Source: Rheinheimera sp.
GTDB taxonomy: Bacteria > Pseudomonadota > Gammaproteobacteria > Enterobacterales > Alteromonadaceae
Length of the DNA: 64,000 nt
Assembly: GCA_003543135.1 (NCBI GenBank)
Contig: DPJG01000033.1
Span: forward strand, 178,057 to 242,056
Direction of reading: 5' to 3'
Under the pieces are notes generated by a model. The model was not told where the DNA came from. It worked only from the letters and a program-made list of their open reading frames with translations, and did no database searches. Numbering within the stretch: the first letter of the stretch is position 1; each line of letters begins with the position of its first letter. Positions 27,718 through 36,978 of the stretch are shown here, piece after piece. A program made the translations under genes and the position numbers.

Positions 27718-30546
27718 ATGACAGACTATAAAGCAACGCTGAATTTGCCGGATACGGCTTTTGCCATGCGCGCCAACCTGGCGCAACGTGAACCGCAAAT
27801 GCTGGCAAACTGGACCAAGGCTGACTTATACGGCCAGATCCGTGCTGCTAAAAAAGGCAAAAAAACCTTTATTCTGCATGATGGTCCTCCGTATGCAAAC
27901 GGCAGTATTCACATTGGCCATGCCGTGAACAAAATTCTGAAAGATATTATTGTTAAAGCCAAAACGCTGGACGATTTTGACGCACCTTATGTGCCGGGCT
28001 GGGACTGCCACGGTTTGCCGATTGAACTGGTGGTTGAGAAAAAATACGGCAAGCCCGGTGTGAAGTTATCGGCGGCCGAATTTCGTGAAAAATGCCGTGA
28101 ATACGCGTTAACCCAGATTGAAGCGCAAAAAACTGATTTTATCCGCTTAGGTGTATTGGGTGACTGGAACAATCCGTATCGCACTATGGATTTTGCTTTT
28201 GAAGCCAATATCATCCGCTCTTTGTCACGTATTATCGAAAATGGCCATTTACAACAAGGCTTTAAGCCGGTGCATTGGTGTACCGACTGTGGTTCTGCTT
28301 TAGCTGAAGCTGAAGTGGAATATCAGGACAAAGTCTCTCCGGCCATTGATGTGCGCTTCCGTTTTGTGGATGAAGCTGTGGTTGATAAGTTTGATCATCC
28401 ACAAGGTCATCGTGGTCAGGGCCCGGTGTCAGTGGTGATCTGGACGACCACCCCCTGGACTATTCCGGCCAACCGCGCTGTTGCACTGAATGCCGAGTTA
28501 AATTACAGCCTGGTGCAGGTCGAAGAAGGCCCGAACGGCGCTGAGCGTCTGGTGCTGGCCACAGACTTAGTCAAAGACGTGATGGCCCGTGCCGGCATTG
28601 AAAAATATCATGCGCTGGGTTTTTGCAAAGGTGCAGCGCTGGAGCTCTCACAGTTAAAACACCCGCTCTATGACTTTAACGTCCCAGTGGTGCTGGGCAG
28701 CCATGTCACTACAGATTCTGGTACCGGTGCTGTGCATACTGCACCTGGCCATGGTCAGGAAGACTTTGTGGTGGGTCAGCAATATGGTCTGGAAGTGGCG
28801 AACCCTGTGGGTGCCAATGGTGTGTATCTGCCGGACACGCCGCTTTTTGCCGGTCAGCATGTATTTAAAGCCAACGACTCAGTGGTTGAAGCGTTAAAAG
28901 CGGCAGGTGCGTTGCTGGTGCATAAAGCTTATAACCACAGTTACCCGCATTGCTGGCGCCATAAAACGCCGATTATTTTCCGTGCCACCCCTCAGTGGTT
29001 TGTCAGCATGGAACAGGCCGGGTTACGGGCCAAGTCCCTGAGTGAAATTGAAAATACCCGCTGGATCCCGGATTGGGGTCAACAGCGTATTGAAAAAATG
29101 GTGGCAGGTCGTCCGGACTGGTGTATTTCCCGTCAGCGCACCTGGGGTGTGCCTATTGCGCTTTTTGTTGATAAAGACACAGGTGCTTTGCATCCAAACA
29201 GCAAAGATCTGATGGAGCAGGTGGCAAAACTGGTTGAACAACAGGGTATTCAGGCCTGGTTTGATTTAGACGCCGCCACTTTGTTAGGCGCCGAAGCTGC
29301 GCAGTACGTCAAAGTCACAGATACGTTGGATGTGTGGTTTGACTCTGGTGTGACTCACGCCTGTGTCATCGACCCGCGTCCTGAATTTGGTGGTGCTACT
29401 CAGGCCGACTTGTATTTAGAAGGTTCGGATCAGCACCGTGGCTGGTTTATGTCATCGTTAATGACCGGCGTGTCTATTAAAAACCACGCACCGTACAAAC
29501 AAGTGTTAACCCACGGTTTTACTGTTGACGGTGAAGGCCGCAAGATGTCGAAGTCTTTGGGCAACGTGGTGTCGCCGCAGGATGTGATGAACAAACTGGG
29601 TGCCGATATTCTGCGGTTATGGGTGGCCACCACAGACTACACCTCGGAAATGACAGTGTCGGATGAAATTCTGAACCGCGCCGCTGATAAATACCGCCGT
29701 ATCCGCAATACCGCCCGTTTTATTCTGGCTAACCTCAACGGTTTTAATCCGGCAACCGACCTAGTGCCGCTGAACGAACTGGTGGAGCTGGATTTATGGA
29801 TGGTGCAACGTGCAGCTGCATTGCAGCAGGAAATTATTGCCGATTATGACGATTACCAGTTCCATCAGGTGAGTCAGAAACTGATGAATTTCTGTACTGT
29901 TGAGCTGGGTAGTTTTTACCTGGATGTGATTAAAGACCGCCAGTACACAGCAAAAACCGATGGGCATGCCCGTCGTTCTTGTCAGACTGCGCTTTATCAT
30001 ATTATTGAAGCCATGGTGCGCTGGATGGCGCCTGTGATGAGCTTTACTGCGCAGGAAATCTGGGAAAGTCTGCCAGAGCGCAGCGAGCCATTTGTATTTA
30101 CCGGTGTCTGGTATCAAGGTTTTGCCAAGGTGCCAGAGGGCAAAGTTGACAATGCTTTCTGGCAGCAGCTGCTTCAGGTACGGGACGAAGTGAACCGCGT
30201 TATTGAAACTGTGCGTAAAGAAGGCCATATCGGCGCTTCATTACAGGCCGAAGTAACCTTATATGCAGATGCAACTCTGGCGCAGGCATTGCGTCAGCTG
30301 GGTGATGAGCTGCGTTTTGTGTTGATCACTTCAACAGCCACAGTGGCTGAAGGTGCAGCACCAGCGGATGCTATTGCCACTGCTATTGCCGGTTTACAGG
30401 TGCAGGTGCACACCTCAACAGCAGCAAAATGTGATCGTTGCTGGCACCACCGTCACGATGTCGGTGCCAACGCTGCCCATCCGCTGATTTGTCTGCGTTG
30501 TGTTGACAACGTCGAAGGTGCCGGTGAAACAAGGATTTTTGCATAA
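27718..30546 (+). CDS. ileS: Isoleucyl-tRNA synthetase
   Basis: IleS charges tRNA-Ile. It is a class I enzyme of 942 residues. The HIGH motif is HIGH within [16 protein letters not shown] at about residue 65, and KMSKS occurs in [10 protein letters not shown]. The CP1 editing domain has the conserved [13 protein letters not shown]. The C-terminal zinc finger is complete, with KCDRCW and [10 protein letters not shown] supplying two CxxC pairs, typical of the bacterial IleS1 type. The stop overlaps the lspA start (TAATG), implying coupling. I do not see a T-box, which would be unusual in this group. Confidence 0.98.
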   Translation: MTDYKATLNLPDTAFAMRANLAQREPQMLANWTKADLYGQIRAAKKGKKTFILHDGPPYANGSIHIGHAVNKILKDIIVKAKTLDDFDAPYVPGWDCHGLPIELVVEKKYGKPGVKLSAAEFREKCREYALTQIEAQKTDFIRLGVLGDWNNPYRTMDFAFEANIIRSLSRIIENGHLQQGFKPVHWCTDCGSALAEAEVEYQDKVSPAIDVRFRFVDEAVVDKFDHPQGHRGQGPVSVVIWTTTPWTIPANRAVALNAELNYSLVQVEEGPNGAERLVLATDLVKDVMARAGIEKYHALGFCKGAALELSQLKHPLYDFNVPVVLGSHVTTDSGTGAVHTAPGHGQEDFVVGQQYGLEVANPVGANGVYLPDTPLFAGQHVFKANDSVVEALKAAGALLVHKAYNHSYPHCWRHKTPIIFRATPQWFVSMEQAGLRAKSLSEIENTRWIPDWGQQRIEKMVAGRPDWCISRQRTWGVPIALFVDKDTGALHPNSKDLMEQVAKLVEQQGIQAWFDLDAATLLGAEAAQYVKVTDTLDVWFDSGVTHACVIDPRPEFGGATQADLYLEGSDQHRGWFMSSLMTGVSIKNHAPYKQVLTHGFTVDGEGRKMSKSLGNVVSPQDVMNKLGADILRLWVATTDYTSEMTVSDEILNRAADKYRRIRNTARFILANLNGFNPATDLVPLNELVELDLWMVQRAAALQQEIIADYDDYQFHQVSQKLMNFCTVELGSFYLDVIKDRQYTAKTDGHARRSCQTALYHIIEAMVRWMAPVMSFTAQEIWESLPERSEPFVFTGVWYQGFAKVPEGKVDNAFWQQLLQVRDEVNRVIETVRKEGHIGASLQAEVTLYADATLAQALRQLGDELRFVLITSTATVAEGAAPADAIATAIAGLQVQVHTSTAAKCDRCWHHRHDVGANAAHPLICLRCVDNVEGAGETRIFA

Positions 30547-31040
30547 TGACGTTGTTTAAAGAGTCGGGCTGGCGCTTCTGGTGGCTGGCCCTGTTAGTGT
30601 TAGTGGTAGACCAGCTGACCAAAATCTGGGTGTTGCAGCGTTTTGAACTGGGTGAATCTATCCAGTTGTTGCCGGTGTTTAACTTTACCTATGCCCGCAA
30701 CTATGGCGCTGCCTTTTCCTTTTTAGGGGATGCCGGTGGCTGGCAGCGCTGGTTGTTTACGCTGATCGCCGTGGTGGTGTCAGTCGTACTCAGTGTCTGG
30801 TTATCCAGGTTACAACGCGCCGAATGGAAATTGTCGCTGGCGCTGGTGCTGATTGTTGCAGGTGCCATTGGCAATTTGATTGACCGCAGTTTGTACGGTT
30901 ATGTTGTTGATTTTTTACACGTTTATTATCAGGAATGGCATTACCCTGTGTTTAATATTGCCGACTGCGCCATTACCATTGGTGCAGCCTTGTTAATTTG
31001 GGACAGCTTTTCACCCGACGTGGTGGATAAAACGAAATAA
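30546..31040 (+). CDS. lspA: Lipoprotein signal peptidase
   Basis: LspA (signal peptidase II) removes signal peptides from diacylated prolipoproteins in the inner membrane. The 164-residue protein has four membrane segments. The two catalytic aspartates are in GNLIDRSLYGYVVDFLHV and FNIADCAIT, and the upstream conserved NYGAAFSFL is present. Its job is directly relevant to the lipoproteins in this window (BamB, MltF, PqiC and the hydrolase at 55217). Confidence 0.97.
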   Translation: MTLFKESGWRFWWLALLVLVVDQLTKIWVLQRFELGESIQLLPVFNFTYARNYGAAFSFLGDAGGWQRWLFTLIAVVVSVVLSVWLSRLQRAEWKLSLALVLIVAGAIGNLIDRSLYGYVVDFLHVYYQEWHYPVFNIADCAITIGAALLIWDSFSPDVVDKTK

Positions 31041-31053
31041 GAGTGGTTGAGTT

Positions 31054-31485
31054 ATGTTGATTGGAGCTGGCAGTACTGTCATTTTTCATTTTGATATTAA
31101 ACTGGCGGATGGCAGTGCCGCAGAAAGTACAAGGGTGCATAACAAACCGGCGCGGCTGCAAATGGGTGATGGTTCTTTGTCACCGGCTTTTGAAGCCCAA
31201 TTAACCGGCATGCAGGCCGGTGATAAAAAAACTTTTACGCTGGCACCTGAAGATGCTTATGGCATGCCAAACCCCGACAATATCTATTATGTTGACCGCA
31301 GTAAGTTTTCGCTGGAAGCACCAGCGCAGGTGGGCATGATTGTTGGTTTTGCCATGCCGGATGGTTCTGAATTGCCAGGCCTTATCCGCGAAGTGGTTGG
31401 CGATTCAGTGACTGTCGATTTTAATCATCCACTGGCCGGTCAGACGCTGACCTTTAATGTAGAAATTGTGCAGGTAACCAACTAA
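31054..31485 (+). CDS. fkpB: FKBP-type peptidyl-prolyl isomerase of the SlpA/FkpB group
   Basis: The 143-residue protein has the SlpA-type FKBP fold: an N-terminal half of the FKBP domain ([18 protein letters not shown]), an insert-in-flap region carrying [13 protein letters not shown], and a C-terminal half with [19 protein letters not shown]. Such cytoplasmic proteins combine prolyl isomerase and chaperone activity. Between lspA and ispH is its standard place in gammaproteobacteria. Confidence 0.95.
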   Translation: MLIGAGSTVIFHFDIKLADGSAAESTRVHNKPARLQMGDGSLSPAFEAQLTGMQAGDKKTFTLAPEDAYGMPNPDNIYYVDRSKFSLEAPAQVGMIVGFAMPDGSELPGLIREVVGDSVTVDFNHPLAGQTLTFNVEIVQVTN

Positions 31486-31487
31486 AG

Positions 31488-32417
31488 ATGGATATTTTTC
31501 TCGCCAACCCCCGTGGTTTTTGTGCCGGTGTTGACCGCGCCATCAGCATTGTGTCCCGTGCTTTAGAACTGTACGAGCCGCCGATTTATGTGCGCCACGA
31601 AGTGGTGCATAACAAATTTGTGGTGGACGGCCTGCGTCGCAGTGGTGCTGTATTTGTAGATGAGCTGGACGAAGTGCCGGATGGCAATATCGTGATTTTC
31701 TCCGCCCATGGTGTTTCTCAGGCGGTGCGGGAAAATGCTAAACAACGGGGTTTAAAAGTATTTGACGCCACCTGCCCGCTGGTGACTAAAGTGCATATGG
31801 AAGTGACCCGCGCCAGCCGCAAAGGGGTGGAGTGCATTCTGATTGGTCACGCCGGCCACCCTGAAGTGGAAGGCACCATGGGTCAGTACGACAATCCGGC
31901 GGGTGGTATTTATCTGGTGGAATCGGTGGAGGATGTTGAGCGGTTGGTGGTGAAAAACCCATCTGAGCTGTGTTTCTCCAGTCAAACCACTTTGTCGGTG
32001 GATGATACCGCTGATGTGATAGATGCACTGCGCAAAAAATTCCCGGACATTGAAGGCCCGCGTAAAGACGATATTTGCTATGCCACGCAAAACCGCCAGG
32101 ATGCGGTGCGCGAGCTGGCGGCCAAGGTGCAGTTGTTATTGGTCGTTGGTGCCAAAAACAGCAGTAATTCCAACCGCTTGCGTGAACTGGCCGAAAAAAT
32201 GGGCTGTACCGCTTATTTAATTGATACCGCTGCTGATATTCAGCAAAGCTGGTTGGCAGATGTGACCGCAGTGGGTGTAACTGCAGGGGCTTCAGCACCT
32301 GAGGTACTGGTGCAGCAAGTTGTGCAACAGTTAACTGCCTGGGGCGGCAAACAGGTGATTGAACACCCGGGCCGTGAAGAAAACGTGGTATTCGCCGTAC
32401 CGGCAGAACTGCGTTAA
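31488..32417 (+). CDS. ispH: 4-hydroxy-3-methylbut-2-enyl diphosphate reductase
   Basis: IspH catalyses the last step of the MEP isoprenoid pathway, reducing HMBPP to IPP and DMAPP. The three cysteines that hold the [4Fe-4S] cluster are seen in [21 protein letters not shown] and [11 protein letters not shown]. Substrate-binding elements [12 protein letters not shown] and VTAGASAPE are present. At 309 residues it has the usual size. It starts 2 bases after fkpB. The algZ-like kinase starts 9 bases after its stop, so that regulator may be cotranscribed with the murJ-ispH unit. Confidence 0.97.
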   Translation: MDIFLANPRGFCAGVDRAISIVSRALELYEPPIYVRHEVVHNKFVVDGLRRSGAVFVDELDEVPDGNIVIFSAHGVSQAVRENAKQRGLKVFDATCPLVTKVHMEVTRASRKGVECILIGHAGHPEVEGTMGQYDNPAGGIYLVESVEDVERLVVKNPSELCFSSQTTLSVDDTADVIDALRKKFPDIEGPRKDDICYATQNRQDAVRELAAKVQLLLVVGAKNSSNSNRLRELAEKMGCTAYLIDTAADIQQSWLADVTAVGVTAGASAPEVLVQQVVQQLTAWGGKQVIEHPGREENVVFAVPAELR

Positions 32418-32426
32418 GGCACCCTG

Positions 32427-33494
32427 ATGGCAGCTCAGCCGGCATCCAGTTTGCAGTTTGAGCAATTATTGCCGGCCTTTTGTCAGGGCCGTATTGTGAT
32501 CCGGGTGTTGGTGCTGGCCCAGGCATTGGCAATTTTGCTGGCGCTGGCGCCGACACTGGATCAGGACTTCTGGGCCCGGCTGGGCCTGATGTCGCTGTTT
32601 GTACACTGGGTTGCGTTGTTAACAGTGGCGCTGTTATGCCAGTTTAAAAAACCTTTATTGCATCTGAAACCACGTCAGCTCAGTGCCGTGGCGCTGCTTC
32701 TGCTGCTGTTGATCACCTGGCTGGTCAGTACTGCTGCTTTTGGCTTGCTGAGTCATCATGGCTGGCAAAGCCGCGCCGACTATTTTGCCTTTTTATTACA
32801 AACCATGCTGATCGCGCTGTTGGTCGGTGGCATGGGCATTCAGTTATTTGCCCTTTATATTGAACACAGCTGGCGGTTGCAGGCACAGTCGCGCTCTGAG
32901 CTGGACGCACTGCAGGCCAGAATTCAACCGCATTTTTTATTTAATAGCTTAAATACAGTGGCCGAGCTAACGCAGCAGGATCCAGCTGCGGCTGAAACCG
33001 CTTTGCTGGATTTAGCCAGTTTATTCCGGGCAGCCCTGAATGCCGGCGCTGTGGCCGAACTTACCGAAGAGCTGGCGCTTGCTAAAAGATATCTGGCGCT
33101 GGAGCAGTGGCGCCTGGGGGACAGGCTCAGGTTGCAATGGCAAGTGCCGGACGAGCTACCTAAGGCACAACTTCCTTGTCTGACATTACAACCTTTACTG
33201 GAAAACGCTGTTCATCATGGCGTCGAGCCTTGCCCGCAAGGCGGACTTATCCGTGTTGAACTGCAGCTTTCTGCCACTTCTATCACTATCATGATCAGCA
33301 ATCCTATTCCCAATGCTCCTGCGCAGGGTGGCAATGGCATTGCGCTTGAAAATATCAGGCGCCGGCTGGAGCTGCAGTTTGGTGATGCCGCCAGACTCAG
33401 CACCCACAGGCGTGCGCAAAGTGGCGATGAACCGGCTGAGTTCAGGGTCAAGCTGGTGATCCCGCAGGCTGGGCGTAGCGGGAGCCTGCGATGA
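32427..33494 (+). CDS. algZ: AlgZ/FimS-like LytS-family sensor histidine kinase
   Basis: The 355-residue protein has an N-terminal membrane part with about four hydrophobic segments (LAQALAILLALAPTL, HWVALLTVALLCQF, AVALLLLLLITWLVSTAAFG, LLQTMLIALLVGGMGIQLFALY). The His_kinase domain then has IQPHFLFNSLN with the likely phospho-acceptor His169, PLLENAVHHGVEP as the N box and GNGIALENIRRRLELQFG near the ATP lid. This is the LytS/YehU/AlgZ type. The next gene overlaps by 4 bases and is the matching LytTR regulator. In P. aeruginosa AlgZ/FimS with AlgR controls minor-pilin expression and twitching motility; here the pair sits directly before a minor-pilin operon. Confidence 0.88.
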   Translation: MAAQPASSLQFEQLLPAFCQGRIVIRVLVLAQALAILLALAPTLDQDFWARLGLMSLFVHWVALLTVALLCQFKKPLLHLKPRQLSAVALLLLLLITWLVSTAAFGLLSHHGWQSRADYFAFLLQTMLIALLVGGMGIQLFALYIEHSWRLQAQSRSELDALQARIQPHFLFNSLNTVAELTQQDPAAAETALLDLASLFRAALNAGAVAELTEELALAKRYLALEQWRLGDRLRLQWQVPDELPKAQLPCLTLQPLLENAVHHGVEPCPQGGLIRVELQLSATSITIMISNPIPNAPAQGGNGIALENIRRRLELQFGDAARLSTHRRAQSGDEPAEFRVKLVIPQAGRSGSLR

Positions 33495-34201
33495 ACATTT
33501 TGCTGGTTGATGACGAACCTTTGGCCCGCGCCAGATTAAAACGTTTGCTGCAGGCATTTGCCGAACATCAGGTGGTGGGCGAGGCCAGTGACGGTGATAC
33601 TGCATTGGCGCTGGCGGGCAATTTGCAGCCGGACTTAGTGTTTCTGGATATTCAAATGCCGGGTCGTGATGGTTTAAGTGTCGCTGCCGAGTTATTACAT
33701 CTGCCACTGCCGCCTGCAGTGGTATTTTTAACCGCTCACCCGCAACATGCACTGGAAGCTTATCAGGTGGCGCCGGCCGGTTATTTGCTTAAACCCGTCA
33801 GCCCTGAACAACTGGCGGCTACGTTGCAACGGATAGGCCTGACCACCAAAGCCCATCTGCAGAAACAGCAGGCGCAGCAATGGCTGGGTTATAAAAGTGG
33901 CAACAGCTTGCAGCGGGTTGAACTGCAACAGATGTTTTATCTGCAGGCCGAAGACAAATATGTACGTTTTGTGTTTGCCGGTGGTGAGGCCTTGAGCGAT
34001 CTCAGCCTGAAACAGCTGGAAGAGCAGTTTCCGCAGGATTTAATCCGTATTCACCGCAATACCCTGGTGCTCAAACGCCGCATCAAGGCACTGCATCTGC
34101 AGGAAGGAAAACATTTGCTGGAGCTTTGGCAGTGCGCTCAGCGCCTTGAAGTCAGCCGGCGCGAGCTGCCGAAAATCCGCCAGTTGCTCGGTGCTGGCTA
34201 A
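33491..34201 (+). CDS. algR: AlgR-like LytTR response regulator
   Basis: The 236-residue protein has an N-terminal receiver domain (LLVDDEPLARARLKRLL at the start, phospho-acceptor Asp53 in VFLDIQMPG, and YLLKPVSPEQ with the conserved lysine) and a C-terminal LytTR DNA-binding domain (about 130-235, FYLQAEDKYVRFVF, HRNTLVLKRRI, EVSRRELPKIRQLL). The ATG overlaps the kinase stop. No terminator with a U-tract follows it, so read-through into the pilin genes is possible. The 198 bases to fimU hold repeats of the type LytTR proteins bind. Confidence 0.9.
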   Translation: MNILLVDDEPLARARLKRLLQAFAEHQVVGEASDGDTALALAGNLQPDLVFLDIQMPGRDGLSVAAELLHLPLPPAVVFLTAHPQHALEAYQVAPAGYLLKPVSPEQLAATLQRIGLTTKAHLQKQQAQQWLGYKSGNSLQRVELQQMFYLQAEDKYVRFVFAGGEALSDLSLKQLEEQFPQDLIRIHRNTLVLKRRIKALHLQEGKHLLELWQCAQRLEVSRRELPKIRQLLGAG

Positions 34202-34250
34202 CCCCTGGTTTTACCACAGCTGTTACAACCTCAGTGTTCATCGGTTCAGT

Positions 34251-34266
34251 CGCCACCACAGTGGCG
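34251..34266. repeat. Inverted repeat after algR
   Basis: CGCCAC and GTGGCG arms with a 4-base loop lie 50 bases after the algR stop. No T-run follows, so it is not a standard terminator. It may be structural or by chance. Confidence 0.4.
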
Positions 34267-34271
34267 CTGAT

Positions 34272-34303
34272 TGACCGTTTATCGGCTGTTCTGACCATTG
34301 GTC
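34272..34303 (+). promoter_or_regulatory. Candidate AlgR/LytTR binding direct repeats upstream of fimU
   Basis: TGACCGTTTATC and TGACCATTGGTC start 20 bases apart. The first contains ACCGTTTAT, matching all fixed positions of the LytTR half-site consensus as I recall it and 8 of 10 bases of the P. aeruginosa AlgR box ACCGTTCGTC. The second differs by one fixed base. They lie 98-128 bases before the fimU ATG, downstream of an AlgR-type regulator gene. Confidence 0.45.
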
Positions 34304-34307
34304 AGAA
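34289..34307. promoter_or_regulatory. Perfect 19-bp palindrome upstream of fimU
   Basis: TTCTGACCA, one central T and TGGTCAGAA form a fully symmetric 19-base palindrome. With no loop to speak of and no U-tract after it, it looks like an operator for a dimeric regulator, not an RNA hairpin. It overlaps the second LytTR-like repeat. Confidence 0.55.
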
Positions 34308-34349
34308 AAGGCTGTTATTTCACCAATGTTTGCCGCTAGATTACGATTT

Positions 34350-34367
34350 GGCAACAACTTAGTTGCC
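34350..34367. repeat. Inverted repeat close to fimU start
   Basis: GGCAAC, six bases and GTTGCC. It overlaps a possible -35 box TTGGCA at 34348-34353 and lies 32 bases before the fimU ATG, so it may be an operator or a 5' leader hairpin. Confidence 0.4.
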
Positions 34368-34399
34368 TGTCGTTATCTTGTGGTAGGTGGGAGGCAACA

Positions 34400-34972
34400 A
34401 TGCCGGTACAAAAATATCATTCTCAGTTTGGTGTCACCCTGATTGAATTACTGGTGGCAATGAGCATTCTGGCCATCAGTCTCAGCATTATGCTGCCATC
34501 ATTTGGCTCTTTAATCGGGAACAATAAACTCCTGGGTCATGCTGACGAAATCCGTACTGCGCTGGTATATGCCCGCAGTGAAGCTATCCGGCTGAATGAA
34601 GCAGTCGTGTTTTGCCATTCCAATAACAATATGACCTGCACAGTGCCAGGCACCAATGGCTGGGAAGGTTGGATAGTGCAAACCGCAGCTGTTGCGCTGG
34701 CTGCTCCGGCTGTACCGGCCTTGCGCGCCGGCTTTTTCCCATCAGCACCGATGAAAGTGACGTCAGATCCCAACCTGACAGCGGCCGGTCATATTGTCCG
34801 TTTTACCCCTCAGGGTCTGGCCAGAATGCCGGCCAATAACACGCCGTTATCGGCGCAAATCCGTTTTTGTATTGCACAGGCTCAAACCAAGCCAAACATC
34901 CGTGATCTGCAGTTCGATTCCGGTGGTCGCATTGTGCTTCGCTCATCCGATGCTTCGGGTGTATGCGCTTAA
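34400..34972 (+). CDS. fimU: Minor type IV pilin FimU/FimT (GspH family)
   Basis: FimU primes assembly of the type IV pilus at the inner membrane and sits near the tip. The 190-residue prepilin has a short leader ending QFG, cleavage before VTLIE (Glu5 present), then the hydrophobic helix LLVAMSILAISLSIMLPSF. The GspH/FimT globular domain follows with IRTALVYARSEAIRLNEAVVFC, VRFTPQGLAR and a pair of C-terminal cysteines. GGGAGG lies 8 bases before the ATG. It heads the cluster fimU-pilV-pilW-pilX-pilY1-pilE; gaps and overlaps are small throughout, so this is one operon. Confidence 0.9.
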   Translation: MPVQKYHSQFGVTLIELLVAMSILAISLSIMLPSFGSLIGNNKLLGHADEIRTALVYARSEAIRLNEAVVFCHSNNNMTCTVPGTNGWEGWIVQTAAVALAAPAVPALRAGFFPSAPMKVTSDPNLTAAGHIVRFTPQGLARMPANNTPLSAQIRFCIAQAQTKPNIRDLQFDSGGRIVLRSSDASGVCA

Positions 34973-35001
34973 GCGCAACATGAATAATGGAGGAACAGTT
35001 G

Positions 35002-35484
35002 ATGAAATTCGCTTCCCGCCGGCCGAAAATGGGCCATCAACCCGGGCTGAAACTGCAACGTGGTGTGTCCCTGCTGGAAGTGCTGATTGCGGTACTGGTG
35101 CTGTCGCTTGGTTTATTGGGCGTTGCAGGTTTACAAACCGCTAATATCCGTAACACCCAAAGTGCTCATCAGCGCACTATGGCAGTGCTGCTGGCCAGCA
35201 GTATGGCTGAACGTATCCGCGCAAACGCCACAGCTGCAGTCAATGGCAGTTTTGTGTTGCCGCTGCGTTGCAGCGCTATGTCGCCCGGTGCTTCGATTCA
35301 GAGTGTGGAGCAAGCCAGTTGGCTGACAGAAATCATGACCGCATTTGGCAACTCAGGCACCAGCTGCGGCGGCGTGACTTATAACGCCGCCACCCGAACT
35401 TATATTGTGACTGTGCAGTGGGACGACTCCAGAGCCTTGGGCGGCAGTACCACTATGACAATTACCCACGTGGCAAGGATTTAA
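35002..35484 (+). CDS. pilV: Minor type IV pilin PilV
   Basis: The 160-residue prepilin has leader end QRG, then VSLLEVLIAVLVLSLGLLGVAGLQ with Glu5, the signature of PilV, and a globular part with two later cysteines (LRCSAM, GTSCGG). I use ATG 35002 because GGAGGA lies 7 bases upstream; the frame is open from ATG 34987, which overlaps that ribosome site. PilV forms part of the minor-pilin priming complex with PilW, PilX, FimU and PilE. Its stop overlaps the pilW start. Confidence 0.9.
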   Translation: MKFASRRPKMGHQPGLKLQRGVSLLEVLIAVLVLSLGLLGVAGLQTANIRNTQSAHQRTMAVLLASSMAERIRANATAAVNGSFVLPLRCSAMSPGASIQSVEQASWLTEIMTAFGNSGTSCGGVTYNAATRTYIVTVQWDDSRALGGSTTMTITHVARI

Positions 35485-35486
35485 TG

Positions 35487-36443
35487 ATGAGGTTGTGCAG
35501 TAAAAAAGCAGCGCGGGGTTTTTCACTGACCGAACTGATGGTGGCCTTGTTACTGGGCTCTTTTTTAGTGGCTGGTGTCATTGGTGTGTATCTGTCGAAT
35601 GTTAGTACCAACAGGGTGAATCAGCAGATCAGTGAGTTACAACAAGCCAGTCAGGTCAGTTTTCAGCTGCTAAGTCAGGATGTACAGCATGCCGGTTACG
35701 CCGGTTGTGGCAATGTGATGGCGGCTCATGTGTTTAATGCACTGAATCCGCCGCTGGCCTGGTGGAATAACTGGACCGGCGGCATACAGGGTTTTGACTC
35801 TGGTGGTTTTCCGGATTTCAGTAATGGCGCAGTGGTGCCGCTGCCTAATACTGACGCGCTGCAGGTGATGTATGGTCGTGGTGTCAGTGCTTCCGTGGTT
35901 TCCCACAATGCTGCCGGCAACCCGGCTATGGTCATTAATCAGAATCTGGCCGGCATAGTAGCCAACGATATTGTGATGTCTTGTGATTCGAAATGGGGAC
36001 TGATTTTTCAGGTGACGGCGGTCAACGGCACAGACCTGAGCCACGCTGTTGGCGCAGGTGCGCCTGGTAACCGTACCCTGCAATTTGGTGTGGCCCCCAA
36101 TGGGGTGGCTTATCAGCGCAATATCAGTAGTGATGCCGGTTTTGTGATGCCGATGGAGTCAGCGGCCTGGTTTGTCGGAACCCGCAACAACCTCAACTCG
36201 TTATACCGGGTGGTGGTGGTGGCAGGGCAGGTCAGGGTGGAAGAAATTGTACCCAATGTTACCAATCTGCAGTTGCAGTATTTGCAAAGAGGCACTGCCA
36301 ACTATGTCGATGCATCTGCTGGGGTGGTCTGGGAAAATGTGGTGTCGGTGCGTGCTGTGTTAACGCTGGCTGATAACCCAAGCGCTCCTGTGGCCCTTGC
36401 GCTCAGGGAAATCAGTCAGGTGGTCAATTTACGCAACAGATAA
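35487..36443 (+). CDS. pilW: Minor type IV pilin PilW
   Basis: The 318-residue prepilin has leader end ARG and mature start FSLTELMVALLLGSFLVAGVIGVYLS with Glu5. The large globular domain, with GYAGCG early and LQLQYLQRG late, fits PilW, the GspJ-like minor pilin. Two adjacent ATGs (35484 and 35487) follow AAGGA; the second has better spacing, and either gives the same mature protein. It is coupled to pilV through the ATGATG overlap. Confidence 0.9.
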   Translation: MRLCSKKAARGFSLTELMVALLLGSFLVAGVIGVYLSNVSTNRVNQQISELQQASQVSFQLLSQDVQHAGYAGCGNVMAAHVFNALNPPLAWWNNWTGGIQGFDSGGFPDFSNGAVVPLPNTDALQVMYGRGVSASVVSHNAAGNPAMVINQNLAGIVANDIVMSCDSKWGLIFQVTAVNGTDLSHAVGAGAPGNRTLQFGVAPNGVAYQRNISSDAGFVMPMESAAWFVGTRNNLNSLYRVVVVAGQVRVEEIVPNVTNLQLQYLQRGTANYVDASAGVVWENVVSVRAVLTLADNPSAPVALALREISQVVNLRNR

Positions 36444-36455
36444 GAGAGATTTGAG

Positions 36456-36956
36456 ATGAAACACTCAAGATCCAATAGCCGCGGTATGGCATTAGTGGTC
36501 AGTTTATTATTGCTGGTGGCAATGACTTTATTGGCGGTGAGTGCTATGCGAAGCACCACCTTACAGGAAAAAATGGCCGCTAATTTTAACGACAGGGAAA
36601 TTGCCAAACAGGTGGCTGAGGCCACTGTGCGGCAGGTTGGGACTAATTTATTGCCACCGGCACCCGGCGCAGGCTGGTACCGTGCCACATTACCAGCACC
36701 AGTCGCTGGTGCGCCGGATTTATGGCAGGACCCTGTGGCCTGGGCCAACCGCGGTCAAATTGCCGTGGCGGTGAATGGCACCAATTATACCGGCGAATTT
36801 ATGGTGGAGAACCTCGGCATGTGGCCGGATCCACAAAATCCAACCTGTAAAGTGACAGATCCTCTGTGTGAAAAACAAACCTACCGAGTGACGGCAAGAA
36901 CGGCTCCTCAGGCAGGGCGGGCCAGCGTAACCATTCAGGCTATCTGGCGGATTTAA
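36456..36956 (+). CDS. pilX: Minor type IV pilin PilX
   Basis: The 166-residue protein has leader end SRG and mature start MALVVSLLLLVAMTLLAVSAMRSTTLQEKMAANFNDRE. Position 5 is valine instead of glutamate, as is normal for the PilX/GspK group. The ExMxxN...R segment after the helix is a PilX hallmark. It lies 12 bases after pilW and 22 before pilY1. In Pseudomonas PilX works with PilY1 at the pilus tip. Confidence 0.88.
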   Translation: MKHSRSNSRGMALVVSLLLLVAMTLLAVSAMRSTTLQEKMAANFNDREIAKQVAEATVRQVGTNLLPPAPGAGWYRATLPAPVAGAPDLWQDPVAWANRGQIAVAVNGTNYTGEFMVENLGMWPDPQNPTCKVTDPLCEKQTYRVTARTAPQAGRASVTIQAIWRI

Positions 36957-36978
36957 GCAGTATGATGGCGGGAGAACC

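Noticed and set aside
31786-32556. 256-residue minus strand frame across ispH and algZ
   Set aside because: It is proline-rich without domains, spans two well-supported genes on the other strand and has no ribosome site.
34251-34266. Terminator after algR
   Set aside because: The hairpin has no T-tract after it on either strand.
34346-34369. Possible sigma-54 promoter of fimU (TGGC ... TTGC)
   Set aside because: The spacing between the GG and GC elements is about three bases too long for a sigma-54 promoter, and the site is better explained as the GGCAAC/GTTGCC inverted repeat.
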